Assembly: GCA_002840685.1 (NCBI GenBank)
Contig: PHBU01000013.1
Coordinates: 93,819 to 157,818 of the forward strand
Origin: Chloroflexi bacterium HGW-Chloroflexi-6
GTDB taxonomy: Bacteria; Chloroflexota; Anaerolineae; Anaerolineales; Villigracilaceae
Direction: 5' to 3'
Length of the DNA: 64,000 nt
Both the position numbers and the translations under genes were made by a program. The notes beneath the pieces were generated by a model. The model was given only the letters and a program-made list of their open reading frames with translations. It ran no database searches and was not told the DNA's origin. Shown one piece after another: positions 17,417 through 23,939 of the stretch; position 1 is the first letter of the stretch; each line of letters opens with the position of its first letter.

Positions 17417-17436
17417 AGGTTTTTCCTTTTTGTTAT

Positions 17437-17452
17437 ATAGACATTCATCTAT
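17437..17452 (-). promoter_or_regulatory. ArsR-type operator upstream of arsP
   Basis: ATAGACATTCATCTAT on the plus strand; its complement matches the site upstream of arsM in 15 of 16 bases. ATAGA-N6-TCTAT symmetry. Confidence 0.75.
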
Positions 17453-17467
17453 GCATCAGATTAATAA

Positions 17468-17497
17468 TTTACCCGACCAAAACACGAGTCGGGTAAA
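17468..17497. other. 10-bp hairpin between methyltransferase gene and arsP
   Basis: TTTACCCGAC/GTCGGGTAAA with a ten-base loop. No clear T-run follows on the minus strand, so it may weaken or shape read-through between the two genes and not end transcription. Confidence 0.5.
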
Positions 17498-17503
17498 AAA
17501 TGG

Positions 17504-18133
17504 TCAGGCTTTGCGCCCCAGGGCGACAAAAATACTCAAGGGCTCGAGCTCGCCGTCCGGCCCGCGGGCATCGCAGGTGCCAGCCGCGCAATCTACATCG
17601 ACTGCAGACAGGCCAGCTTCAACAAACCAGGAACCAATACGCTCGCGTTCAAACCCCAGCCACAGATCGGCCATTTGTTCACGCTGCCATTCGTGATCGT
17701 GAGAGTCGAGGTCAGTGATGCACAGCACGCCGCCCGGTCGCAGCAAGCGTACCATTTCGCGGATCGCGGCTGCCGGTTCAGGAGCATGGTGCAGGTACAT
17801 GTTGGCAAAGACACCGTCCAGGCTGGCATCTGGCAAGGGGATCGAATCGCCGGGGGCCTGCTGCAGTTCAACGTTGGCAAACTTTGCCAGGTTGCGACGG
17901 GCGACCGAGAGCATTTCGGCACTGGCATCGAAACCGTAGACTTTGGCTGCTTTTGGAGCCAGACCGCCCGCGACAAAACCCGTCCCCGTGCCGATATCGG
18001 CTACAACGGCGTTTTCCGGCAGCCTGGCCTTGGCGATGGCCGAGTCACGCATGTGCTCGGTGAAGTATCCAGTTCGGATTTCGTCCCAGTTGTTCGCGAC
18101 AGAGGCGAAGTAGGTTTGCGAGTCGTTCAACAT
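17504..18133 (-). CDS. Class I SAM-dependent methyltransferase in the arsenic operon
   Basis: 209 residues with the Methyltransf_11 motifs: VADIGTGTGFVAGGLAP (motif I), FDASAEML (motif II region), NMYLHHAPEP and LLRPGGVLCITD. It starts two bases after the arsM stop, so it is co-transcribed and coupled. It is not an ArsM: the three ArsM cysteine positions are missing, though a Cys pair occurs near the C-terminus (DCAAGTCDARG). It might methylate arsenic further, modify another thiol compound, or act in arsenosugar-type synthesis; none is shown by sequence. Confidence 0.8.
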   Translation of the reverse strand: MLNDSQTYFASVANNWDEIRTGYFTEHMRDSAIAKARLPENAVVADIGTGTGFVAGGLAPKAAKVYGFDASAEMLSVARRNLAKFANVELQQAPGDSIPLPDASLDGVFANMYLHHAPEPAAAIREMVRLLRPGGVLCITDLDSHDHEWQREQMADLWLGFERERIGSWFVEAGLSAVDVDCAAGTCDARGPDGELEPLSIFVALGRKA

Positions 18134-18135
18134 GA

Positions 18136-18936
18136 TTAAGGCTTTCTGGCCGTGACGCGCGCGCTGAAAACGGCCTGGTAGAGCGCTTCGCGCGGGAACA
18201 GGCTCAGGTCGATCTGGCCTTTCAGGTCGTTGACGACTTCGTCGATCATGGCTTTGTCAAGATAGCTGGGGGTGACCTGGATATCGACCAGCCCGGCGGC
18301 TTTCATCGCCGAGGTGTACTCGTTGACATCGATCGCGCCGGAAACGCAGCTGGCCCAACCGCTCAGGCTGTTTTTGACGATCTCAGGCAGCGGTCCATTG
18401 GTGACAATGTCCGAAACGGCCAGCTTGCCGCCGGGGCGCAGCACGCGGAAGGCTTCTGCGAAGGCTTTGGCCTTGTCGGGTGAAAGGTTAATGACACAGT
18501 TCGAGATGATCACATCGATGCTGTTCTCCTCCACGGGCAAGGCTTCGAGAAAACCCTGGCGGAATTCGACATTTTTTAGACCCAGGCGCTGGATATTGGC
18601 ACGGGCTTTTTCAAGCATCTCGGGCGTCATATCAACGCCGATCACGTGCCCCGTTTCACCGACCTTTTGCGCGGCCAGAATGCAGTCCAACCCGCCACCG
18701 GAACCGAGATCGAGCACGGTCTGCCCCGGCTGGAGTTCAGCCAGGCTGATTGGGTCGCCGCAGCCCAGGCTGAAATTGGAGATGTCCTCCGGGACGGTAG
18801 TCAGCAGATCGACCGGGTAAAGCGTGTTCTGGGTGCTGCAACAGGCTGAATCGCCACAGCATGAGTCGTTTTTGACGGCGCGTTCGGCATAATATTCGCG
18901 CACAGCTTCATGGATGGGGGTCGGGGTTTGGGACAT
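18136..18936 (-). CDS. arsM: Arsenite S-adenosylmethionine methyltransferase
   Basis: Methylates As(III) stepwise with SAM and thiols. 266 residues. SAM motif VLDLGSGGGLD at about 74-84; the As(III)-binding cysteines of ArsM correspond to Cys59 (SLGCGDP), Cys147 (SNCVINL) and Cys197 (WASCVSGA). Extra Cys-Cys pairs at 26-27 and 32-33 near the N-terminus add possible metal ligands. AAGGAG lies before the ATG at 18936. An ArsR-type operator at 18952-18967 sits in the gap to arsR, implying an extra internal promoter or read-through control. Confidence 0.95.
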   Translation of the reverse strand: MSQTPTPIHEAVREYYAERAVKNDSCCGDSACCSTQNTLYPVDLLTTVPEDISNFSLGCGDPISLAELQPGQTVLDLGSGGGLDCILAAQKVGETGHVIGVDMTPEMLEKARANIQRLGLKNVEFRQGFLEALPVEENSIDVIISNCVINLSPDKAKAFAEAFRVLRPGGKLAVSDIVTNGPLPEIVKNSLSGWASCVSGAIDVNEYTSAMKAAGLVDIQVTPSYLDKAMIDEVVNDLKGQIDLSLFPREALYQAVFSARVTARKP

Positions 18937-18951
18937 CGGGTTTCTCCTTAA

Positions 18952-18967
18952 ATAGATGATTGTCTAT
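18952..18967 (-). promoter_or_regulatory. ArsR-type operator upstream of arsM
   Basis: ATAGATGATTGTCTAT, nearly the same as the sites before arsR and arsP. It overlaps the leader of arsM, 16 bases from its ATG. Confidence 0.75.
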
Positions 18968-18990
18968 AGATTGATGTAAAAAAAGAGACG

Positions 18991-19305
18991 TTAATCGGGT
19001 TTATCCAAAACAATCTCGGTCATGGCATTTTCAGGGGCGAAGTTGACCATCAACTGGCCGCAACAGAAGGCCACTTTTTTCTGGTTCAGGCTGTAGAAAG
19101 TTTGCTTGCCCTCGTGGCGCGCATCAACCAGCCCGGCCTCGCGCAAGATGGCCAGATGGTGCGAAACGGTGGGCTGGCTGACGCCGCCCAACTGCTCCAC
19201 AATTTCGTTAACCGAGATCCACTCGCAGCAACACAGTTTCATGATCTTTTGGCGGGTATCGTCGGCCAGGGCTTTGGCGAACAGAACAATGTCGATTTTT
19301 GTCAT
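18991..19305 (-). CDS. arsR: ArsR family arsenite-responsive repressor
   Basis: 104-residue winged-helix repressor. HTH region GGVSQPTVSHHLAILREAGL, wing DARHEGKQTFYSL. Metal-sensing cysteines are Cys25-27 (KLCCCEW), placed near the ELCVC motif of plasmid R773 ArsR, and Cys81-82 (FCCGQL) after the wing. Head of a five-gene arsenic operon; two operator copies lie directly upstream, one abutting the start codon, implying strong autorepression. Confidence 0.93.
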   Translation of the reverse strand: MTKIDIVLFAKALADDTRQKIMKLCCCEWISVNEIVEQLGGVSQPTVSHHLAILREAGLVDARHEGKQTFYSLNQKKVAFCCGQLMVNFAPENAMTEIVLDKPD

Positions 19306-19321
19306 ATCGATAACTTTCTAT
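19306..19321 (-). promoter_or_regulatory. ArsR-type operator, copy next to the arsR start codon
   Basis: ATCGATAACTTTCTAT matches the 19331-19346 copy in 13 of 16 bases; the copies start 25 bases apart. Confidence 0.6.
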
Positions 19322-19330
19322 GTGTATTAT

Positions 19331-19346
19331 ATCGATGATTATCTAT
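19331..19346 (-). promoter_or_regulatory. ArsR-type operator, distal copy upstream of arsR
   Basis: ATCGATGATTATCTAT matches the arsM-upstream site in 14 of 16 bases. Confidence 0.7.
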
Positions 19347-19359
19347 TTGTCAAGAGGTT

Positions 19360-20424
19360 TTAAGGATGTTTTTTGCCCTGCAAGATCATGATCTCGAACA
19401 GAGCCGGCCCGTGTTCAACGGTCTTGATCCCGTTCAGGTCGATCGATAATTCAAGGTTGGCGTTAAAGCGAAAGTAATACGGGTTGGCAAACAAACGGAG
19501 GATAAAGCGCTGCCAGGCCGGGAAAGTCAGCAGCAGGCTGACGCCTTCGATCAGTTTGGGCTGGCGCAGGCCAAGATGGATGGTATCTTTTCCGTTTTGC
19601 CAGTGGAAATCAACATCGCGCGGATAAGCGCGCCCCCCGGGATGGGGGGTGAAATCGGAGGCTTTCATCGTGAGCAATGCGCCATCACCGGTCAGGATCT
19701 GGTCACCTTTGGCAAGCATGAAGACCGGCATGCGGGTGTATCCATACTCTTTGGCGCCAATCTGCTCGACATAGATCAGGGTGTATTCGCCGATGTGGGC
19801 GCGACCCCAGTACCAGTGATCCATGACCTGGTTCAGGCCAACATTACCCCAGTTATGATCGTGATAACCCGTCCCTGTGACGCTGTGCGTTTGACCATCA
19901 TAAGTCAGCGTGCCCTCGACCGTTCCATACGGGATGGACGGCAGCCAGGCAAAGTAATGCTCGAGATCGCCAAAATAAGATTTGCCTGCCCCCGGCCGCC
20001 AGGGCGGGACAACCCCGCGAAAGGTCAGGTCCGCGGCAATACCTTCCAGTTCAACGTGAAGTTGGTAGGTATGCAAATCGCCTTTTGTCCAGTTTGGGCC
20101 GATGCGCACATCGCAGGTTTCTTTGGCTGCCTGAAACTGTTCCGGCGAAAAAATGGGAAATTGAGCAATCTTTGTGCCATCGGGGCGGGTAATGGTCAGC
20201 GATACGTTTGGCTTGAGCGGCCCGCTTCGCTCCAGAATGGGCTTGGTTGCAAAAACGATGACGGCGGTCGAGTGGTCGTCAAAATGGGCGTCAAAATACC
20301 ACCATTCAAATGAACCTGGGCCAGTCTCGGCCCGCTGACCGTCTTCCCATTCGGCGATCGAAGCGCCAAGCCCTTCGCGGGCAAGAAACTCAGGGGTTAC
20401 GCCAAAAATCACAGGTTTTGTCAT
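19360..20424 (-). CDS. CrtC/AttH-like lipocalin-fold protein
   Basis: 354 residues resembling the hydroxyneurosporene synthase (CrtC)/AttH family, two lipocalin-like barrels. Motifs seen are SFEWWYFDAHF near residue 40 and GTGYHDHNWGNV in the middle, with DHWYWGRAHIG after it. CrtC hydrates carotenoids, but many family members act on other hydrophobic molecules, and no carotenoid gene is present here. Its ATG overlaps the stop of the DUF1786-type gene (TGATG), so the pair is translationally coupled. No signal peptide. Confidence 0.75.
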   Translation of the reverse strand: MTKPVIFGVTPEFLAREGLGASIAEWEDGQRAETGPGSFEWWYFDAHFDDHSTAVIVFATKPILERSGPLKPNVSLTITRPDGTKIAQFPIFSPEQFQAAKETCDVRIGPNWTKGDLHTYQLHVELEGIAADLTFRGVVPPWRPGAGKSYFGDLEHYFAWLPSIPYGTVEGTLTYDGQTHSVTGTGYHDHNWGNVGLNQVMDHWYWGRAHIGEYTLIYVEQIGAKEYGYTRMPVFMLAKGDQILTGDGALLTMKASDFTPHPGGRAYPRDVDFHWQNGKDTIHLGLRQPKLIEGVSLLLTFPAWQRFILRLFANPYYFRFNANLELSIDLNGIKTVEHGPALFEIMILQGKKHP

Positions 20425-21605
20425 CAGGACTCCAATTCCCAGGGGGCGATTCCGGTTTTCCCCTGGAGTGATTTACGGATGGGCTCATTCAGTTCGGGCA
20501 GCAAATCTGCTGCGGCGGCCAGCATGCCAAAGTTGCCGGAAAGCATCATGTCGCCAAAGGGAACGGCAAAATAAGGATGAAGGCTGAAGGAGGAAGGTTG
20601 AATCACACCTTGAAACAGCGAACGGCGCGGGCCGGTGACGGCAATCTGCCAGTCTGGGGTGTCCAGCTCGAGCGGATGGTCCCCGTAAACGAGCGCGCCG
20701 TGGCCCATATCGTCGAAGATAGTTTGATGGGTCAGCGAGCCATCGGCCAGGGCGCGGATATACCCTTCCAGTTTGGGACGGTCAATTTCGCCGGTGTGAT
20801 GCTCAAAGACACCTTCAACCCCGGCAAAAACACCGGGGCCTCCACCCTCCCCGAGTCGAAAAGCCAGGCAGTGAAAGTTGCCGAGGTTGACAATAATCTT
20901 GCGCGGGCGGGCCGAGACGACCGGGTCAAAACCCGCCCCGAGGATGGCGGCAGGGGCGGTGTCCATGACGATCAGCGGGGCGTCGAGATCTTTGGCCGAA
21001 TCAGCCACGGCTTGCAGGCGGGTCATGATCGGCGGAACATCGTCTGAGAGAAAGGCGAACGAGGACAGGGCGTTCTTCGCCTTGATACGCTCGTCGAGAT
21101 AGTCAAAGCGGAACTGGCGGTCGGAGAATCCCGGCGGGGCATCGCCGTGATCGAAGACCGCCACGCAAACCGCAGCCAGGTTGGTCAGCGGGATGCCGAA
21201 GCGCGAGAAGGTTTCAGCGATGAGCGGGAAATCAAAATCACGGAGTTCGATGTGTTGAACTGCGCCACTCAGGGCTAGAGCTTCATCATCGGAAACGATC
21301 TTGATGCCCATTTTTTCAACTTTGGCGGGTTCGTCATCCAGGGTTTTGGAGGCTTCGGGCGTGGCATAGGTCGGGATGCCGGCAGAGGCGTGATCGCGGG
21401 CGGCCCAGGCCGAGGGGCCGCCTCCCATCAGTTTGCCGGTTAACAGGATCGGGGTGCGGAGCCGCGTCGCTTCTTTTATTTGGCGGTGAATCATCATCGT
21501 CGGCGATGGAATGACCAGCTTGAAGCCGTTCTCCATATCCAGGTTTGAATCGAAAAGAAAAATATCTTGGGTGCCAGTACCAATATCAACAGTAAGAATT
21601 TTCAT
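20424..21605 (-). CDS. DUF1786 family protein (actin/hexokinase-like fold)
   Basis: 393 residues beginning MKILTVDIGTGTQDIFLFDS, an ASKHA-type phosphate-binding motif, with VNLGNFHCLAF further on. It resembles DUF1786 proteins of archaea and anaerobes, of unknown function. Four tandem heptamers AAGGNNG at 20573-20600 encode part of QPSSFSLHPYF near the C-terminus. It overlaps the small membrane gene upstream by four bases (ATGA) and the CrtC-like gene downstream by one. Confidence 0.75.
   Translation of the reverse strand: MKILTVDIGTGTQDIFLFDSNLDMENGFKLVIPSPTMMIHRQIKEATRLRTPILLTGKLMGGGPSAWAARDHASAGIPTYATPEASKTLDDEPAKVEKMGIKIVSDDEALALSGAVQHIELRDFDFPLIAETFSRFGIPLTNLAAVCVAVFDHGDAPPGFSDRQFRFDYLDERIKAKNALSSFAFLSDDVPPIMTRLQAVADSAKDLDAPLIVMDTAPAAILGAGFDPVVSARPRKIIVNLGNFHCLAFRLGEGGGPGVFAGVEGVFEHHTGEIDRPKLEGYIRALADGSLTHQTIFDDMGHGALVYGDHPLELDTPDWQIAVTGPRRSLFQGVIQPSSFSLHPYFAVPFGDMMLSGNFGMLAAAADLLPELNEPIRKSLQGKTGIAPWELES
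20573..20600. repeat. Four tandem heptamers AAGGNNG inside the DUF1786 gene
   Basis: AAGGATG, AAGGCTG, AAGGAGG, AAGGTTG in perfect seven-base register. Their translation makes a short Ser/Phe-rich stretch in the C-terminal third of the protein. Confidence 0.7.
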
Positions 21606-21889
21606 TTTTTACGTTTTTCCAACTGAGAAGCAATAAATTGCACGAGCGCCATGCCGATCCAGACCAGTGAAGTCACGAACATGAACGGGATGAAAACCAT
21701 CAGCGCCCAGAACATTTCACCCCGCGCATATTCCCACCAGGTGCAGGGCAACTGGCTGCCGTTGAGATCGTTGCAAATGCCTTGCCAATGTTGGGCCGTT
21801 GATACCAGCCCTATTACCGGAACGGCCAGGCAGAGCAGCAGGGCAATGCCCAGGAAGAGCAATTTGATGATGCGAATTGTGCGGTTCAT
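21602..21889 (-). CDS. Small two-helix membrane protein
   Basis: 95 residues with hydrophobic segments at about 8-30 and 60-85, two Cys in the connecting loop (GICNDLNGSQLPCTWWEYA) that could form a disulphide outside the membrane, and a basic C-terminus. No family recognised. It overlaps the DUF1786 gene by ATGA and is the first gene of that coupled trio. Confidence 0.6.
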   Translation of the reverse strand: MNRTIRIIKLLFLGIALLLCLAVPVIGLVSTAQHWQGICNDLNGSQLPCTWWEYARGEMFWALMVFIPFMFVTSLVWIGMALVQFIASQLEKRKK

Positions 21890-21966
21890 ACGAATAGTTT
21901 ACCGGATTTTCTGGCAATTAACCTGCCAGGAATGAAAAACAGAATATCCAACAACAGGCAAAAAAA

Positions 21967-21996
21967 CAGTTCCCGGCACAAACACACCGGGAACTG
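21967..21996 (-). terminator. Rho-independent terminator of the selenoprotein gene
   Basis: Stem CAGTTCCCGG/CCGGGAACTG with ten-base loop; on the minus strand it is followed by a run of seven T. Confidence 0.9.
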
Positions 21997-22019
21997 ACAA
22001 TCTTCACAATTTTTCAGGC

Positions 22020-22733
22020 TTACTTTTCCATCTTCGGGTTCCAGACTTCCCAAACCTTGCCAACCAGAGCCGGGCCAGGCTTGAGGGTCAGCTCGCCAGG
22101 CTCCCAACCGGCAGGAGTGGCTTCCTTGCCACCCGAGGCGCGCACAAGCTGGAAGGCCTGCACCTGACGAATGGTTTCAGCAAGCTTTCGACCAACCGGC
22201 GGGGTCATGACTTCCATACTCTGGATGACGCCATCCGGATCGATGATAAAGCGTCCGCGCAGCTCGATGCCCTGGTTCTCGTCCCAAACGCCATAGGCGC
22301 GGCCGACATTGCCGGCCTGGTCCGAAGCCATGTGGAAGGGAACGCCACCGTCCACCATTTTGACCAGTTCGTGGTCATTCCACATTTTATGCACAAAGTG
22401 ACTGTCAACACTGACCGAAATGACCTCAACCCCCAACTTTTGCAACTCAGCATATTTATCGGCGACCGCCGATACTTCAGTCGCTCAGACAAAGGTGAAA
22501 TCACCCGGGTAGAAACAGACAAGAACCCACTTCCCGGCAAAATCCGAGAGTTTGACATTGGTAAAGCCGCCTTTGTAATAAGCCGGGGCGCTAAAATCGG
22601 GGGCTTTCTGCCCAACACGAGCGGTCATGGTCGTCTCCTTTTTCTGTATGGTTTGTTCGCCGGGTTGGCCTTTGGGCGCTTCGCCTTCGACCGTCCCGCT
22701 GACACGAGCGCATCCTTGCGGTTGTTCTGCCAT
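22020..22733 (-). CDS. Selenocysteine-containing peroxiredoxin (TGA read as Sec at residue 83)
   Basis: AhpC/PrxU-type peroxiredoxin reducing peroxides. The frame runs from ATG 22733 to TAA 22020 with one in-frame TGA at 22487-22485. It falls in [13 protein letters not shown], exactly where peroxiredoxins have the peroxidatic Cys (DFTFVCPTE), and the sequence after it continues as normal peroxiredoxin to the end ([19 protein letters not shown]). A SECIS-like hairpin follows the TGA. No Cys is left after residue 83, so a resolving thiol would be Cys8, Cys73 or an external donor. Start: ATG 22733 has AAAGGAG and the GCARV segment I recall from relatives; a second start at 22628 with AAAAAGGAG would give a protein 35 residues shorter. 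Confidence 0.88.
22457..22474 (-). promoter_or_regulatory. Bacterial SECIS hairpin
   Basis: Ten bases after the TGA, on the minus strand, TATCGGC and GCCGATA form a 7-bp stem closing the loop GGTC. A GGUC apical loop is that of the E. coli fdhF SECIS bound by SelB, and the 17 bases from UGA to the loop lie in the range known for bacterial SECIS elements. Confidence 0.85.
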
Positions 22734-22771
22734 AGAATCTCCTTTCAAGAGTCTGGATGCCGTACAAATTT

Positions 22772-22777
22772 ATTATA
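22772..22777 (-). promoter_or_regulatory. -10 box of the peroxiredoxin gene
   Basis: TATAAT on the minus strand, 38 bases before the ATG at 22733; the -35 at the expected distance (TTCCCT) is weak. The remaining 209 bases up to the next gene hold the divergent promoter at 22927-22955 and nothing else I can name. Confidence 0.5.
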
Positions 22778-22926
22778 CGCTCTGTAATATTTCTAGGGAA
22801 CTAGCGAATGTCACCATTTCGGGCGATTTAAAAAATCCAATGTCATCATCCCGCTGTCATCTCGCGCAGGCAAACTTTCTGACCACACAGAAAAATTGCA
22901 CTAACATAACAAAGGCTTGCGGGGTC

Positions 22927-22955
22927 TTGTCTTTCGTCTGAAAAGGGGCTAAACT
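22927..22955 (+). promoter_or_regulatory. Promoter of the recombinase-like gene
   Basis: TTGTCT (22927-22932), 17-base spacer, TAAACT (22950-22955); the same -35 hexamer occurs in the tRNA promoter at 63434. Confidence 0.6.
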
Positions 22956-22986
22956 ATACGCAAGTGAACCCCTAGGAGAAAAGACA

Positions 22987-23886
22987 ATGGCTGAAACTTC
23001 TGTGGCAATTGCCCATATCACCGCCAACACAACCCTGATCCCGACCATCAATGCTTACGAAATGTACCTGAACGACCAGGCGCGTTCCCCATACACGGTT
23101 AAAGCATTCATGTCTGACCTGCGCCTGCTGGCTTCGTACTTCCCCCCAGACCGCGCCCTCGGCGCAATTACGACCAGCGATCTGAATCAGTTTTTTGAGT
23201 GGATGAAGAACGAACGCGGTGTGCCTTGCTCGCCCAAAACCCTGGCGCGGCGCATCACCACCGTCAAATCTTTCTTCCGCTGGCTGCACCGCAACGGTAT
23301 ACTCATGCTCGACCCGGCCGAAAAAGTTGTCCAAAAATCGGCCATCAGCCCGCTGCCGCAAATACTCAGTTCAGACGAGATTCAGGCGATCTTGCTGGCC
23401 GCCGATCGTTACCGGCGCAAATCCAAACCCGATGCGCGCCCCTATACCTTGCTGGCGCTGCTGCTGACGACCGGCATCAAGAAGAGCGAATGCCTGGGCA
23501 TTCACCTGAACCACATCGACCTTGAAGCGCCCAACGGCCCGCTGGTTTTCATCCGTTATGCCAGCCCGACCAATCGTTACAAGGAACGAAAACTGATCTT
23601 GAGCGACGAATGGATCCCCGCCTACGAAGAGTATGTCAGCCAATATAATCCGCTCGACAAGCTCTTCCCCTGGTCGCCGCGCCGCCTCGAGTACCTGCTC
23701 GAAGACATCGGCAGCGACGCCGGCCTTGACAAACACCTTTCCTTCGATATGTGCCGCTGGACTTATGCGCTGAGCGAGTACCAGCGCGGCACGGATGTCG
23801 ATGCCATTCGCCAGAACCTGGGCGTTTCCAAAATCCAGTGGCGCGAGTTGAATATGAAACTCAGGCAGTTGGCCGGTCAGGCTTAA
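22987..23886 (+). CDS. Tyrosine-recombinase-like protein lacking catalytic residues
   Basis: 299 residues: an N-terminal SAM-like core-binding domain (about 18-110, SPYTVKAFMSDLRLLASYF) and a C-terminal integrase-type catalytic fold. The active-site positions are altered: the Arg of TGLRxSE is Lys (TTGIKKSE, 162-168), the HxxR box reads D254-M-C-R257 followed by Trp, and no Tyr sits in the C-terminal helix after the LG of QNLGVSK. It is therefore unlikely to recombine DNA and may act as a DNA-binding protein. AGGAGA precedes the ATG; no att site or mobile gene is adjacent. Confidence 0.8.
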   Translation: MAETSVAIAHITANTTLIPTINAYEMYLNDQARSPYTVKAFMSDLRLLASYFPPDRALGAITTSDLNQFFEWMKNERGVPCSPKTLARRITTVKSFFRWLHRNGILMLDPAEKVVQKSAISPLPQILSSDEIQAILLAADRYRRKSKPDARPYTLLALLLTTGIKKSECLGIHLNHIDLEAPNGPLVFIRYASPTNRYKERKLILSDEWIPAYEEYVSQYNPLDKLFPWSPRRLEYLLEDIGSDAGLDKHLSFDMCRWTYALSEYQRGTDVDAIRQNLGVSKIQWRELNMKLRQLAGQA

Positions 23887-23910
23887 GTCACAATACCATT
23901 TTTCATATAT

Positions 23911-23939
23911 AAAAAAGCTCCCATCACGGGAGCTTTTTT
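23911..23939. terminator. Bidirectional terminator, tilS stop codon in its loop
   Basis: AAAAAAGCTCCC/GGGAGCTTTTTT with a five-base loop; T-runs on both strands. The tilS stop (23924-23926) lies in the loop. Confidence 0.9.

Noticed and set aside
22485..22487. Frameshift or nonsense pseudogene in the peroxiredoxin gene
   Set aside because: Only one stop, exactly at the catalytic codon, frame otherwise intact, and a SECIS-like hairpin with GGTC loop follows.
22987..23886. Integrase as evidence of a mobile element
   Set aside because: Catalytic residues are missing, no att repeats or mobile genes flank it, and composition matches the surroundings.
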